Below, in pieces: positions 42,740 to 53,377 of a stretch of DNA of 64,000 bases; positions within the stretch are counted from its first letter, which is position 1, and each line of letters opens with the position of its first letter. The DNA lies in assembly GCF_000316605.1 (NCBI RefSeq), contig NC_019683.1, positions 3,146,036 through 3,210,035 of the forward strand, in the 5' to 3' direction. Below the pieces are notes generated by a model, which had not been told where the DNA came from, did not search any database, and was given only the letters and a program-made list of their open reading frames with translations. The position numbers and the translations under genes were made by a program. This DNA comes from [Leptolyngbya] sp. PCC 7376. GTDB taxonomy: Bacteria > Cyanobacteriota > Cyanobacteriia > Cyanobacteriales > MRBY01.

Positions 42740-43978
42740 ATGGTTCTGGCATCTCCTCAAAAACGTTTGGCTGATTTTTTGCGATCGCTGCCATTTTCAG
42801 TGGAGGAATTACCGTCGGAAACTTGTTTGGTTGGGGGTGCTGTGCGGGATGCGTTATTACAGCGGCAGAGCCAATATATTGATTTCGATTTTGTATTGCC
42901 AGAGCGAGCAGTGGAGACGGCGCGGGAAATTTCCCAGCGATATAAAGCGGGATTTGTGGTGCTCGATCCTGAACGAAATATTGCACGAGTGGTTTTTCCG
43001 CAGGGAACGCTCGATTTTGCGCAGCAGGAAGGTCATAGTCTCGAAACAGATCTCTACCGCCGGGATTATCGTGCCAATGCGATCGCCTACCATATTCGCT
43101 CAAATCATCTGATCGACCCTCTGAAAGGGTTAAATGACCTCGATAATCGCGTTTTGCGAATGGTAGCGGCTGAAAATTTAGTCGATGATCCATTGCGATT
43201 GTTGCGAGCCTATCGTCAGGCAGCACAGCTTGGATTTTCGATTGATGCGACAACCCGCTTGAAATTGCGGGAATATGCACCTTTAATCGAAAATATTGCA
43301 GCAGAACGAGTTCAACATGAATTGAATTATTTGCTTGAACACGCGGTAGGCGATCGCTGGTTGAAAGCAGCCTATGAAGACGGCATTTTAAATTATTGGC
43401 TACCAACCGTGTCGCAAGAAAATATTGTGACACTCCAGCGTATTCAACCGATTTGGCAACAGCTCACCGCGAAATTTCCAGCCTTTCAAGAGCATCCCTT
43501 GTGGCTCTACTGGGCGAAATTGACTTGCCTTGCTGGTAGTACTCCAGAAACAGCCCAAAAAACGATTCTTAAGCTTAAATATTCGCGTCAAGAGCTACGG
43601 ATTGTGGTACTAGTCGCCGAAGTGTTGCCGCAGCTAATGGCGATCGCCACTGAACCGATGACCCTCCGTGAGCAATACCTATTCTTTCAAAACATCAAAA
43701 CCCATTTTCCTGTAGCGGCTATTGTTGCCCAAGCCTATGGCATAGACAGCCACCATCTTGCTCCTCTCCTCAGCCGTTATTTTGACCCGACAGATCAAGT
43801 TGCTCACCCCAAACCTCTTCTCACGGGCAAAGACTTAATTCAGCAGCTCGATCTCCAACCCAGCCCTCAAATTGGTTATCTCCTCACCGAAATTCATGTC
43901 GCTTATATCGAGGGGGAAATTCAGACCAAGGATGAGGCAATCCAATGGGGGCGATCGCTACTCGAGACAATGCCTTAA
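42740..43978 (+). CDS. cca: CCA tRNA nucleotidyltransferase / poly(A) polymerase family protein
   Basis: The 412-residue protein has class II nucleotidyltransferase motifs: LVGGAVRDALL (about 28-38), the metal-binding DFDFVLP, RRDYRANAIAY, and DPLRLLRAYRQAAQLGF of the RNA-binding region. It matures tRNA 3' ends by adding CCA or part of it; some bacteria split the job between C- and A-adding enzymes, which sequence alone does not settle here. Both tRNA genes in the window lack an encoded CCA, so such an enzyme is required. Confidence 0.92.
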   Translation: MVLASPQKRLADFLRSLPFSVEELPSETCLVGGAVRDALLQRQSQYIDFDFVLPERAVETAREISQRYKAGFVVLDPERNIARVVFPQGTLDFAQQEGHSLETDLYRRDYRANAIAYHIRSNHLIDPLKGLNDLDNRVLRMVAAENLVDDPLRLLRAYRQAAQLGFSIDATTRLKLREYAPLIENIAAERVQHELNYLLEHAVGDRWLKAAYEDGILNYWLPTVSQENIVTLQRIQPIWQQLTAKFPAFQEHPLWLYWAKLTCLAGSTPETAQKTILKLKYSRQELRIVVLVAEVLPQLMAIATEPMTLREQYLFFQNIKTHFPVAAIVAQAYGIDSHHLAPLLSRYFDPTDQVAHPKPLLTGKDLIQQLDLQPSPQIGYLLTEIHVAYIEGEIQTKDEAIQWGRSLLETMP

Positions 43979-44073
43979 AACAAAATTTTTGCCATAAAAA
44001 ATCCCCCAATTTCTTGAAGGATAAAACTGCATGTACTGCAAATGAAATATTTGATAGCTGATTAACGCTCTGA

Positions 44074-44988
44074 TTACTTCTGGAACTTATTCCGCAAGAA
44101 AATAGCAGTACCATTCATAAACAACAACACACACATCAAAACAATAATCCCCGCCGCTGCAGCCGTATGGAATTCCGTCTGGGGGCGAGAAACCCAATTA
44201 AAGATCTGAATTGGCAAAGCTGTAAACGGTGTTTGTAAACCTTCGAGACCCAAAGGTGGCAAAAAGGCAATAAACGTCAAGGCACCAATCGTAATCAGTG
44301 GAGCAGTCTCACCAATTGCCCGTGAGAGAGCCAAAATAGTACCAGTCAAAATACCGGGCAATGCTAGAGGAAAAATCTGTTCGCGCACCACTTGCCATTT
44401 TGTAGCGCCCAGTGCCAAACCAGCCTGACGCAGACTATCCGGTACTGCCTTTAGAGCCTCGCGTGTCGAGACGATTACGATTGGCAAAATCAATAGACTT
44501 AATGTCATTGACCCCGCCAACACACTCCGTCCACCAGTGATTGGTTCAAGAACCCGTACAAAAATTTCTAAACCTAACAGACCATAAATAATCGAAGGGA
44601 CAGCCGCCAAATTATTGATATTGATATCAATAATTTTGGTGAAAATATTATCTGTCGAAAATTCCTCAAGGAAAATTCCCGCACCAACACCTAACGGAAA
44701 CGTGATAATTGCTGTGATACTCATGAGCCAAATCGTGCCAATCAGCGCTGATTTTAAACCAGCTTCGGCAGGACGACGGGAAGGGAACTCTGATAACAGA
44801 GTCCAATCTAGGCGTGGCAAGCCATCATGGACAACATCAATTAGCAAGACGATCAAAACGAGAATGCTAAAGGCAACAGCTGCCCAGCTTGCCGTCGCAA
44901 AAATTTTGTCCCAAAAATAGCGCTTATTGAGTTGGGCATCATACAAGCTATTGCCATTATCGAGTGCAGAGGATTTTGAAGTATTCAT
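44074..44988 (-). CDS. pstA: Phosphate ABC transporter permease PstA
   Basis: The 304-residue inner-membrane protein has about six helices and the PstA signatures [25 protein letters not shown] and the EAA loop [20 protein letters not shown] followed by GAIGETAPL-type sequence ([15 protein letters not shown]). It overlaps pstC by four bases and is last in pstS-pstC-pstA. No pstB ATPase gene follows, which is unusual for this operon. Confidence 0.96.
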   Translation of the reverse strand: MNTSKSSALDNGNSLYDAQLNKRYFWDKIFATASWAAVAFSILVLIVLLIDVVHDGLPRLDWTLLSEFPSRRPAEAGLKSALIGTIWLMSITAIITFPLGVGAGIFLEEFSTDNIFTKIIDININNLAAVPSIIYGLLGLEIFVRVLEPITGGRSVLAGSMTLSLLILPIVIVSTREALKAVPDSLRQAGLALGATKWQVVREQIFPLALPGILTGTILALSRAIGETAPLITIGALTFIAFLPPLGLEGLQTPFTALPIQIFNWVSRPQTEFHTAAAAGIIVLMCVLLFMNGTAIFLRNKFQK

Positions 44989-45923
44989 TCGTATTTCTGT
45001 CTAAAACGGCGGACAAACCAGTAGCTCAAAATATTTAAGCTCAGCGTAATTAGGAAGAGTGTTAAACCGACGGCATAAATCGTTTTAAAGGCAAGACTAC
45101 CTGCTGCTGCATCTCCCAAGCTGACCTGCACGATAAATGCAGTCATCGTCGACACGGATTCAAGGGGATTGAAGTTTAAGGTGGTGCTTTGACCTGCGGC
45201 AATAGTGACGATCATCGTTTCACCGATCGCCCGCGAAATTGCCAAGATAAAAGAGGACACAATCCCAGACAATGCGGCAGGTAAAACAACATTTGTAATC
45301 GTTTCACGCTTCGTTGCACCTAAACCATAAGAACCTTGCCTAAGGCTATCGGGCACAGCATAAATTGCATCTTCACTGAGGGATGCAACCAGTGGCAACA
45401 CTGACACACCAAGGACTAAACCAGCACTTAATGCATTAAATGGCTGAATTCCAGGGATTAATTTCTGGAGAAGCGGTGTCACAAAAAGTAGTGCGAAGTA
45501 ACCATAAACCACACTCGGAATGCCTGAAAGAATCTCAAGGGCTGGTTTGAGCCATTTACGTACTTTTTTGGGCGCATATTCGCTAAGACAAACAGCTGCT
45601 AACAACCCTAAAGGTAATGAAACGCATAGTGCAATGCAGGTCGTCATTAAAGTTGAGGTGACCAAGACAGAAATACCAAAGCTCTTATTAAAAAACAATG
45701 GTGTCCATTTTGTGTCGGTTAAAAACTGAGACAGAGGAACTTCTTGGAAAAATCCTGCGGCATCAATCACAAGGGTGAAAACAATGCCAAATGTGGTGAA
45801 TACTGAAATAACAGCAAATAGGCCAAAGATACCTACAATGAGGCGTTGTGACCATTTACTGGCAGTACGATTGGCTCGCCAAAGATCGGCGTTTACCAAC
45901 TTTGGGAAAGGACTTATGGTCAT
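44985..45923 (-). CDS. pstC: Phosphate ABC transporter permease PstC
   Basis: The 312-residue protein has about six membrane segments and the PstC features [34 protein letters not shown], the EAA loop [20 protein letters not shown] and [15 protein letters not shown]. It pairs with PstA to form the phosphate channel. About 190 bp separate it from pstS; the stop overlaps the pstA start. Confidence 0.96.
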   Translation of the reverse strand: MTISPFPKLVNADLWRANRTASKWSQRLIVGIFGLFAVISVFTTFGIVFTLVIDAAGFFQEVPLSQFLTDTKWTPLFFNKSFGISVLVTSTLMTTCIALCVSLPLGLLAAVCLSEYAPKKVRKWLKPALEILSGIPSVVYGYFALLFVTPLLQKLIPGIQPFNALSAGLVLGVSVLPLVASLSEDAIYAVPDSLRQGSYGLGATKRETITNVVLPAALSGIVSSFILAISRAIGETMIVTIAAGQSTTLNFNPLESVSTMTAFIVQVSLGDAAAGSLAFKTIYAVGLTLFLITLSLNILSYWFVRRFRQKYE

Positions 45924-46113
45924 AGAACGTTAATAGCTTAATGTTTCATCTGACAGGCGATCGCCCCACAAAAAGGAGCGAAGCGGGAAACTTGAGAAAA
46001 GACAAACTTCCAATCAAGATTCCCATAGAAAGAGCAGAACCACAAAAACAGAAAAAGGAGCGATCGCCAACACACTAGATATCGGCTCCACTCCCTCAAA
46101 CTATTTTAGGAAT

Positions 46114-47193
46114 CTAGAGAACTTCATCAAGCTTCACACCAACGGTAGAACCACCACCGAAGATAGAACCCACAGTTTTCTCCTCAATACGAGTTATAGC
46201 CTTACTGTAAATTTCAGAAGACATTGCAACATAACCAACCTCAGAAACCAGACTGCCATTCTCTTCCTGCATATAGAAGTCAACAAATGCAGAAACTTCA
46301 GGACGCTCTAGCGCATCAGTGCTCACATAGATAAAGATAGGACGCGCAAGAGGCTGATAAGTTGTGTCATCTACAGTTGCCACACTAGGTGCAACACAAC
46401 CTTCACCATTAGCTGCATCTTCATCATCAACCTCTACAGCACGAAGACGATCTACGTTCTCTTCAAAGTAAGCAAGACCGAAGTAACCGAGAGCACCAGT
46501 ATCTTGGGCAACACCTTGTACAACAACATTGTCATCCTCACTGGCAGTATAGTCACCACGGCTGAGACCTTCATCACCATTAATTGCATCAGTGAAGTAG
46601 TCGAATGTACCAGAATCAGTACCAGGACCATAGAGAGTCAAAGGCTGATCAGGGAAACCCTCACGAACCTGGCTCCAGTTATCAATAGTGCCCTCAGCAT
46701 CAGGAGACCAAATTTTGGTGAGTTCTGCAGTTGTTAAGCACATTGCCCAATCATTTTCGAGGTTCGCAACAACTGAGATTGCATCATAAGCAACAGGAAT
46801 CTCAATGTACTCAATACCGCCTTCTTCGCAGAGCGCGATTTCAGACTCTTTGATAGGACGAGAAGCATCGGAAATGTCAGTTTCACCAGAACAAAATTTC
46901 TTGAAACCACCACCAGTACCAGAAACACCAACGGTGATACGAACATCAGGATTTGCCTTCTGAAATTCCTCAGCCATTGCCTCGGTGATAGGGAAAACTG
47001 TACTAGAACCATCGATAGCAACACTACCTGAAAGCCCAGAACCAGCTTCTTCAGTAGTTTCTTCAGTTGTATCAGTACCTTCAGAAGTATCGGTAGCAGG
47101 TTGGTCACCACCACAAGCGCCTAGCATTGTGATGAGAGCCAAACTCGAAAGGCCTAAAGACCAAGCGCGGAAGCGAGTGGCTTGCTGTTTCAT
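46114..47193 (-). CDS. pstS: Phosphate-binding lipoprotein PstS
   Basis: The likely start is ATG 47193 ([15 protein letters not shown]) with GAGGATATT just upstream; a longer frame starts at 47211. A lipoprotein signal ends at the lipobox MLGAC, followed by an acidic Thr/Glu-rich linker. The phosphate-binding domain begins [20 protein letters not shown], with [20 protein letters not shown] and [10 protein letters not shown]. This is the high-affinity periplasmic receptor of the Pst system. A candidate Pho box lies about 280 bp upstream. Confidence 0.96.
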   Translation of the reverse strand: MKQQATRFRAWSLGLSSLALITMLGACGGDQPATDTSEGTDTTEETTEEAGSGLSGSVAIDGSSTVFPITEAMAEEFQKANPDVRITVGVSGTGGGFKKFCSGETDISDASRPIKESEIALCEEGGIEYIEIPVAYDAISVVANLENDWAMCLTTAELTKIWSPDAEGTIDNWSQVREGFPDQPLTLYGPGTDSGTFDYFTDAINGDEGLSRGDYTASEDDNVVVQGVAQDTGALGYFGLAYFEENVDRLRAVEVDDEDAANGEGCVAPSVATVDDTTYQPLARPIFIYVSTDALERPEVSAFVDFYMQEENGSLVSEVGYVAMSSEIYSKAITRIEEKTVGSIFGGGSTVGVKLDEVL

Positions 47194-47469
47194 AATATCC
47201 TCTGTGTGCAATTAAAAAATGTGAGATCAAGCCTAATTAGACCCAAACAATATATTGAATTAAGCAAATACAGCAAAGTACTAGAAAGTCCATTTCTAAG
47301 TACATCACTTTATAACTTACTCATCAATCTCAGTTATTAAATAAAAACCGAGTTCATTTACGTTTCAGAATGGTTATACCACATGCAAACAAAGATGTGA
47401 TCATTCTCACAGCTTTTTCTGAAAGTTTCTATAATGCAAGAACTTAAAGCTTAAATGATCATGTTTTTT

Positions 47470-47488
47470 AGGTTAAGCAGAGTTTAAA
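47470..47488 (-). promoter_or_regulatory. Candidate Pho box upstream of pstS
   Basis: On the minus strand, TTTAAACT-CTG-CTTAACCT matches two units of the cyanobacterial Pho box (YTTAACCT-like octamers spaced by three bases). It lies upstream of pstS, where phosphate-starvation control by the SphS-SphR (PhoR-PhoB type) system is expected. A possible -10 (CATTAT at about 47432-47437) lies downstream. The distance to the start codon is long, and only two repeats are seen. Confidence 0.5.
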
Positions 47489-47667
47489 TCCAGCCTCATA
47501 AAAATGCCTTTTTGCATAGAGAATAAACAATGGCGTCAATAGAATTAGCATTGTTTTACCTTTATAAAATCCAGCTACATCATTAGAATTCACATTTTAA
47601 AATCCGGCGAATATTTACAATCAAGAAGACAAAATAAGATTCAAATTCTTATATGGGATATTTATCA

Positions 47668-47709
47668 AAAATAGCTCCCGAAAAATATATATTTTTCGGG
47701 AGCTATTTT
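47668..47709 (-). terminator. 42-bp perfect palindrome, probable trmFO terminator
   Basis: The sequence is a perfect palindrome: AAAATAGCTCCCGAAAAA on one arm, its complement on the other, centred on TATATA. Read leftward it is followed by T-rich sequence, so it fits a Rho-independent terminator about 195 bp past the trmFO stop. Being symmetrical, it could act in both directions. Confidence 0.65.
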
Positions 47710-47902
47710 CTAGGCAAGCTAATTTGACAAACAACAAACCAAAGCCTGTTATATTCAAGTATTCATTATTGCAATAGATCAGATAGAGAAAAACAGCCAC
47801 CCTCCCAAAGTTTCGGAATAGGATAGCTGACTTTATCTCTGGATTTTGACTTTATAAGCAAAACCCAAAACATTTAGTTGGTTAAATGCTCTGGAAAATT
47901 TT

Positions 47903-49276
47903 CTATAGAACAACGGCCTCTAAAGATTGATTCTCAAGTTGCCAAGAAGCTAAGTCTGCTAGAGAGCGATCGCGGTAAACTCCATAACGTTCTTTTTTGC
48001 TACGAACACGTTCAGCTAAGGCAGGAATGATCCCAAAGTTTGGTGGCATCGGTTGGAAATGCTTTGGTGATGCAGAATGAATGAAATCAAATAAAGCTCC
48101 CATCATTGTGGTGTTAGGCATAGTTAAAGTTGATAAGCTTTTGGCTAAACGTGCAGCATTGGTTCCAGCTAGCCAACCACCAGCTGCAGCTGCGGTATAT
48201 CCTTCTGTTCCGATTAACTGACCAGCAGCCAACAGAGTTGGGCGTTTGGTGAACTGTAGGGTTGCATCTAGAAGTTCGGGCGAATTTAGAAAGGTATTAC
48301 GATGCATCACGCCCATCCGAACAAATTCGGCATTTTCTAGTGCAGGGATCATTCGGAATACTCGTTTTTGTTCACCCCATCGCAAATTTGTCTGGAAGCC
48401 CACCATATTCCACAGCTGACCTTGTTTATCTTCCTGTCGAAGCTGGACGACAGCGTAGGGTTTTTTCGATTTATTTTCAGGAGCGCGAAAATCGCCGAGG
48501 CGAGCATCAAAAAGTCCAACGGGCTTCAGAGGACCATAACGCATTGTGTCTTCTCCCCGTCGCCCAAGTTCTTCGATAGGCAAACATCCTTCAAAAAATT
48601 TGGCGCTTTCTTGTTCAAAGTCTTTTAATTCTGCTTGTTCGGCGGCGCATAGTGCTTCCCTAAAACGAAGATATTGCTCTTTGTTCATTGGGCAATTTAA
48701 GTAGGCGGCTTCACCTTTGTCATAACGGGAAGCGAGAAATGCAACATCGCGATCAATACTTTCACCAACAATAATTGGGCTGGCCGCATCGAAAAAGCTC
48801 ATATATTCCATGCCCGTAAACTGTTGAAGCTCTTTAGCAAGATCGGCGCTTGTTAAGGGACCTGTAGCTAAAACAGTAATTCCTTCGTTGGGAATGCGAT
48901 TAAGGGGTTGACGATAAAAGCTGACAAGGGGATGGCTTGAAAGTTTGCGGGTGAGATCCTTACTGAAAATGGCACGGTCAACGGCTAAAGCTCCCCCAGC
49001 TGGCACCCGATGTTCATCTGCTGTAGCAATAATGACTGAGCTTAAACGGCGTAACTCCTCATGCAATAGTCCAGAAGCGCGATCGCTAGATTGAGCGCCA
49101 AATGAGTTGCTACAGACTAATTCTGCTAATTCCTCAGTATGATGGGCTGGACTTTTTTCAACTGGTCGCATTTCATAGAAATCGACGGGAACGCCTGCTT
49201 GGGCGATTTGCCAAGCGGCTTCTGTACCTGCTAGTCCACCACCAATAACTGTAACGAGAGGAATTGAAGATGTCAT
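47903..49276 (-). CDS. trmFO: tRNA (uracil-54) methyltransferase TrmFO, folate-dependent
   Basis: TrmFO makes 5-methyluridine at position 54 of tRNA using methylenetetrahydrofolate and FAD. The 457-residue protein has the N-terminal FAD motif [56 protein letters not shown], and [20 protein letters not shown]. All match the family. It has normal length and is monocistronic. Confidence 0.97.
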   Translation of the reverse strand: MTSSIPLVTVIGGGLAGTEAAWQIAQAGVPVDFYEMRPVEKSPAHHTEELAELVCSNSFGAQSSDRASGLLHEELRRLSSVIIATADEHRVPAGGALAVDRAIFSKDLTRKLSSHPLVSFYRQPLNRIPNEGITVLATGPLTSADLAKELQQFTGMEYMSFFDAASPIIVGESIDRDVAFLASRYDKGEAAYLNCPMNKEQYLRFREALCAAEQAELKDFEQESAKFFEGCLPIEELGRRGEDTMRYGPLKPVGLFDARLGDFRAPENKSKKPYAVVQLRQEDKQGQLWNMVGFQTNLRWGEQKRVFRMIPALENAEFVRMGVMHRNTFLNSPELLDATLQFTKRPTLLAAGQLIGTEGYTAAAAGGWLAGTNAARLAKSLSTLTMPNTTMMGALFDFIHSASPKHFQPMPPNFGIIPALAERVRSKKERYGVYRDRSLADLASWQLENQSLEAVVL

Positions 49277-49361
49277 AGGTATTTTCGTTAACGTGCGTTT
49301 AAGTGATTTATTTTTGCAGCCTTCTATTGTATCTGTTTTGTCGAAAGAGATAAAAAGTCAC

Positions 49362-49387
49362 AAAAAAAACCGCCATCGAGGCGGTTT
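49362..49387 (-). terminator. Terminator after the DUF1830 gene
   Basis: On the minus strand AAACCGCC-TCGAT-GGCGGTTT forms an 8-bp stem followed by eight T (plus-strand A run at 49362-49369). It lies 40 bp past the DUF1830 stop. Confidence 0.85.
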
Positions 49388-49426
49388 CTATCTCAAATTT
49401 TGGAAAAGTCTATTAGAAAAATGTAA

Positions 49427-49774
49427 TTATTTGGCGATCGCCACAGGGCTATCAGCACCTTCCGTCTGTAGGACTGGGATAATCTCATCTGATTCGCTCG
49501 AATCAGATACTTCGGGTGCACTACCTAAAGCAAGCCGATTACAGGGGATCGTATCAGACAAAATTGCGCTAGCCATCATACCGGTATGAATTTCAAGAAT
49601 TGCGTGGGATACCGCTTCAAAAACAAGACGTTGACCGGGAAAGACGACTCGTTCAAAATACCAGTCTTCTATATTTGTGATGCGAGCAACTTGAATTTGG
49701 CTCGTCGCGTTTATATAACAACAAAGTGAAATTTTGTTCTTATCTTCTGGAAGGGGATCAAGTATTTGAGCCAT
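49427..49774 (-). CDS. DUF1830 family protein
   Basis: The 115-residue protein has the DUF1830 core: ISLCCYINATSQIQVARITN, WYFERVVFPGQRLVFEA, LEIHTGMMASAILSDTIPC. The family is almost limited to cyanobacteria and has no assigned function. The C-terminal tail is acidic and Ser-rich. A strong terminator follows. Confidence 0.85.
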   Translation of the reverse strand: MAQILDPLPEDKNKISLCCYINATSQIQVARITNIEDWYFERVVFPGQRLVFEAVSHAILEIHTGMMASAILSDTIPCNRLALGSAPEVSDSSESDEIIPVLQTEGADSPVAIAK

Positions 49775-50390
49775 AACTCTACCGGATAAGTATTTAAAGT
49801 AAGTTTTCTATTAATTACTAACAAGCTAACACTTTCTGATCCCAAGTCGCTGTAAAGCTCAATACAATCAGTAATTCTAGTGTTTAGATTTCAGCTCTAT
49901 CACACAACAGTCATTGATTAAGAAAAATGTATTTAGACTTACTTTTTTCTGGACAATCAGAGCTGTTTTGAAGTTTTCCTAAATCTCTATTTAATGACTA
50001 AACGTTGAAATTGTTTACGTTGACGATTGTCCACGCTTCAATCAGTTGCCACTCATAGCTCAAACATCGTTTTTTGTCATGGCATCGAAATAAATGTATA
50101 GCAGAAGACTATCGGGACTAAGTTATTAAAACAAAATTAAGATTCTGGGCTTGTGCCGTATCAATTTCGAATTAAGAATTGACAATATTTGAATTAATGA
50201 GATCTTTATAAATTCCGAATCACAGAAGTGTAAAGAATAAGATTTTTTGCCTAGTCCAAGATGTTTAGAAGCACGTTGAGATTTAAAGAAGAAATCAAGT
50301 TCTCTCTCAATCCATATTTGAAATTGCCATAAATGCATGAGACTTTACTAAATAAGCTTATTCCGAACTGAGAAAGAGTCGTGAGGTGTT
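49775..50390. other. 616-bp intergenic region, nothing recognised
   Basis: AT-rich sequence between divergent DUF1830 and plsC-like genes. A 70-codon minus-strand frame (50126-50338) has no family features and atypical composition. I see no repeat, RNA gene or clear operator. Confidence 0.45.
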
Positions 50391-51059
50391 ATGGGGAAAG
50401 AACAAAGTAAGGCGATCACCCGGTCTAAGGAACGGGAGCCATTAAGCAGCTTAGTTTTGTACAGAGCCTTGAAGTGGGCAATTGTACAGCCAATCCTATC
50501 CAGTTACTTCCGTTGTCATGTAACTGGATTAGAAAACGTACCTCAAAAAGGAGGTTTCATTGCCGTTAGCAACCACGCCAGTAATTTTGACCCTCCCATC
50601 CTTGCCGCAACAGTTTGTCGTCCTATCGCCTTTATGGCAAAAGAAGAATTGTTTCGGGTGCCAATTCTCAAACAGATCATGCTTACTTATGGTGCTTATC
50701 CCGTTAGACGGGGAGCCAGCGATCGTTCAGCTATCCGTGCAGCACTAGCCTCGCTTGAAGCTGGATGGGGAGTCGGTATTTTTTTACAAGGTACCCGAAC
50801 CAAAGATGGTCGCATCACATCCCCAAAATCTGGAGCTGCCCTCATTGCCGCTAAAGCTCAGGTTCCTTTAGTACCCATTAGCCTCATTGGCACGGAAGGT
50901 ATTCTCAAAGAAAGTAGTCTTTTTCCTCGGCCAGCAGCGATAACTGTGCGTATTGGTGAGGCGATCGCCCCTCCTTCCACCGTGGCCAAACCCGCCCTCA
51001 CCACGACAACAGAAGTTTGTGCAGAACGTATCAATGAATTACACACAAAAGGTCGTTAA
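50391..51059 (+). CDS. plsC: 1-acyl-glycerol-3-phosphate acyltransferase (PlsC family)
   Basis: The 222-residue protein has the acyltransferase motifs NHASNFDPP (HX4D), AFMAKEELFRVPILK, the substrate-binding GVGIFLQGTRTKDG and VPLVPISLIGTEGIL. It transfers an acyl chain to lysophosphatidate at the membrane to make phosphatidate. It has typical short length. The exact acyl acceptor is assumed from the family. Confidence 0.9.
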   Translation: MGKEQSKAITRSKEREPLSSLVLYRALKWAIVQPILSSYFRCHVTGLENVPQKGGFIAVSNHASNFDPPILAATVCRPIAFMAKEELFRVPILKQIMLTYGAYPVRRGASDRSAIRAALASLEAGWGVGIFLQGTRTKDGRITSPKSGAALIAAKAQVPLVPISLIGTEGILKESSLFPRPAAITVRIGEAIAPPSTVAKPALTTTTEVCAERINELHTKGR

Positions 51060-51454
51060 TACTCTCCACACAGTATGAACTGGTCAATTCTTACAAAATG
51101 TCTTTCTAGACAATCTCTTTAATTAATCACGATCCCACCCACCTATTACAGGGTGCAAAGTATGCAGACATCTCGTCTAGGGAATTGCTACACTCATGAT
51201 ATTGAAGGCTATTGGGTCGTGATTGGCGCATTAGAAGCAGACAAGTTTACCCACCACTCCCACAGAAAAAATGCCAATAACAAAAATCTCCCTGAAAGCT
51301 TTTTATTTGTGGTGTATCATTTCAAACAGATAGTTGCATCATATACAAATACATCTACCAACCCTTTCGACCAGAACTCAGTATTCAACCCTTATATATA
51401 CTGATTCCATATCCTCAATATATAAAAGCTAAATTCCTGCGGTTTACTTAACCC
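51060..51454. other. Intergenic region with one doubtful ORF
   Basis: An 83-codon frame (51153-51404, MQSMQTSRLGNCYTHDIEGY...) lies here but resembles no family, has no clear ribosome binding site and is rich in Asn, His and Thr. I do not call it as a gene. Nothing else is recognised. Confidence 0.4.
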
Positions 51455-52357
51455 ATGTCCGATTCTAAACAGCAATTTAAGATAAATTTTTGGGGAGTAC
51501 GTGGGAGTATTCCTTGCCCTGGAGCTGAAACAGTTCGGTATGGCGGTAACACACCTTGCATTGAGATGGTGGCAGGTAATGAACGTCTGATTTTTGATGG
51601 TGGTACGGGCCTAAGAGTTTTGGGTCAATCCCTAATGAGCCAACTACCCGTTGAAGCTCATATGTTTTTCACCCACTCCCACTGGGATCACATTCAAGGT
51701 TTCCCCTTTTTTGTGCCAGCTTTTGTAAAGGTCAATAAGTTCAATATCTATGGGGTCGTCGCACCAAATGGTGCCACTATCAAGCAACGTCTCCATGACC
51801 AAATGCTCCACCCAAATTTTCCTGTACCGCTACAGATTATGCAGGCAGATTTGAAATTCTTTTCCCTTGAAATTGGTGAGTCCCTTGAAATTGGGGATGT
51901 TGTCATTGAGAACGCAAAGCTAAATCACCCTGGAGAAGCCGTTGGCTACCGTGTGAGCTGGCGCGGCATATCAGCAGCTTATATTACTGATACGGAACAT
52001 TATCCAGATCATATTGATGACCAGGTTTTAAAGCTGGCGGATAATGCAGATGTTGTGATTATCGATGCTGCTTATACAGACAATGAGTACCATGATCCAA
52101 AATCCAGCAAAGTAGGCTGGGGTCACAGCACTTGGCAAGAAGCAGTGAAGGTTGCGAAGGCCGCGAATGTAAAGCAACTAGTTATTTTTCATCATGATCC
52201 ACTCCATAATGATGATTTTCTCGACAAAATAGCAGAAGAAGCAGCTTCTGAGTTTTCAAATACAGTTTTAGCTCGCGAAGGAATGTCCATTGTCTTGAAT
52301 CCTACAGACGGAGCAGAAGGGAACCAGGCAGAGGGTTCTGAAAAGCTATCTGTTTAA
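51455..52357 (+). CDS. MBL-fold metallohydrolase
   Basis: The 300-residue protein begins NFWGVRGSIPCPGAETVRYG, then GNTPCIEM and FDGGTGLRVLG, and has the metal motif FTHSHWDHIQGFPFF, YITDTEHYPDHIDD and FHHDPLHNDD. It belongs to the phnP/class II cAMP-phosphodiesterase-like branch of MBL hydrolases. The substrate is unknown (cyclic nucleotide or phosphodiester by family). It precedes ribF on the same strand. Confidence 0.88.
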   Translation: MSDSKQQFKINFWGVRGSIPCPGAETVRYGGNTPCIEMVAGNERLIFDGGTGLRVLGQSLMSQLPVEAHMFFTHSHWDHIQGFPFFVPAFVKVNKFNIYGVVAPNGATIKQRLHDQMLHPNFPVPLQIMQADLKFFSLEIGESLEIGDVVIENAKLNHPGEAVGYRVSWRGISAAYITDTEHYPDHIDDQVLKLADNADVVIIDAAYTDNEYHDPKSSKVGWGHSTWQEAVKVAKAANVKQLVIFHHDPLHNDDFLDKIAEEAASEFSNTVLAREGMSIVLNPTDGAEGNQAEGSEKLSV

Positions 52358-52397
52358 CTCGGTATAGAATATAAAGAAATATTTCGGGCTTTGAAAC

Positions 52398-53372
52398 GTG
52401 CGGGTAGTATCTTCGGGCATTGAGGCGGTTACGCCCACTAGTATCGCTTTAGGTAATTTTGATGGATTGCATCGTGGTCATCAGTGGGTTATCGAGCCGG
52501 CGATCGCCTATGCCCATAAAGAACCCCAAGCAATAGCTATTGGACATTCCTCCACAGGACAGCCGACAAGATTATGTCCAACTGTTGTAACGTTTGATCC
52601 CCACCCCCGAGAATTTTTTTCTGGTAATCCAAAACGTCTGCTCACGCCTCTCACAGAAAAAATAGAATTGCTTTCGCAGTTAGGCATTGAACAATTAATT
52701 TTGTTGCCTTTTGATCGTGAGCTTGCAGCTCTGACTCCACGAGAATTTATTTCAGAAATATTAGTGAAAAGGCTCAAAACTGAAAGTATTAGTATTGGGG
52801 TCGATTTTTGTTTTGGTCAAGATCGCAGTGGTAATTCTACCGATTTGAGGGCGATCGCCACCGAATCGGGTATCGAAGTGAATATCGCACCTTTATTTAA
52901 AGAAGATGGCGATCGCATTAGTAGCTCAGCGATTCGACAAGCCCTCACGAATGGGCAACTTGAGCAAGCAAACGCTATGTTAGGAAGAGCATATCGCTTA
53001 CAGGGAGAGGTGATTCATGGCCAAAAACTAGGGCGGAAAATTGGCTTTCCCACAGCTAATCTTGAGTTGCCAAGCACAAAATTCTTGCCAAAATATGGCG
53101 TGTATGGCGTGCAGGTTTGCGGACAATCTTTTCAACAAGACCAGTGGGGAATACTAAATATTGGTTGTCGTCCAACTGTTGATCCCAAGGCAGAAAACCC
53201 GACCGTCGAAGTACATCTTTTTAACTATGATCAGCAGCTTTACGGTGAAATCCTAACCCTTAAACTTTTACACTACATTCGACCAGAACGAAAATTCGCT
53301 TCCCTTGAACAATTGCAAGCCCAAATAAAACAGGATTGCGATCGCACCAAAAAACTACTTAATCTGACCTAG
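52398..53372 (+). CDS. ribF: Bifunctional riboflavin kinase / FMN adenylyltransferase RibF
   Basis: RibF phosphorylates riboflavin to FMN and adenylates it to FAD. The 324-residue protein has the adenylyltransferase domain (ALGNFDGLHRGHQWV, VTFDPHPREFF, VGVDFCFGQDRSG) at 1-180. The kinase domain (GEVIHGQKLGRKIGFPTANL, LPKYGVYGVQV) spans 190-320. The start is GTG at 52398. The stop lies six bases before the moxR start. Confidence 0.96.
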   Translation: MRVVSSGIEAVTPTSIALGNFDGLHRGHQWVIEPAIAYAHKEPQAIAIGHSSTGQPTRLCPTVVTFDPHPREFFSGNPKRLLTPLTEKIELLSQLGIEQLILLPFDRELAALTPREFISEILVKRLKTESISIGVDFCFGQDRSGNSTDLRAIATESGIEVNIAPLFKEDGDRISSSAIRQALTNGQLEQANAMLGRAYRLQGEVIHGQKLGRKIGFPTANLELPSTKFLPKYGVYGVQVCGQSFQQDQWGILNIGCRPTVDPKAENPTVEVHLFNYDQQLYGEILTLKLLHYIRPERKFASLEQLQAQIKQDCDRTKKLLNLT

Positions 53373-53377
53373 ACATA

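Larger units (their letters stand above)
47194..47902. other. Long intergenic region between pstS and trmFO
   Basis: No gene is recognised in about 700 bp. It holds the candidate Pho box (47470-47488) and the strong palindrome (47668-47709). It is AT-rich, with no credible open frame. Confidence 0.55.

Noticed and set aside
42738-43433. 231-codon frame on the minus strand opposite cca
   Set aside because: It lies fully inside cca, whose protein has all family motifs; the opposite frame shows none and is rich in odd residue runs.
49775-50338. Short minus-strand ORF (50126-50338) as a gene
   Set aside because: No motifs, atypical residue use, no ribosome binding site.
51153-51404. 83-codon ORF between plsC and the MBL gene
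   Set aside because: No homology recognised and no good translation start; chance frame is likelier.
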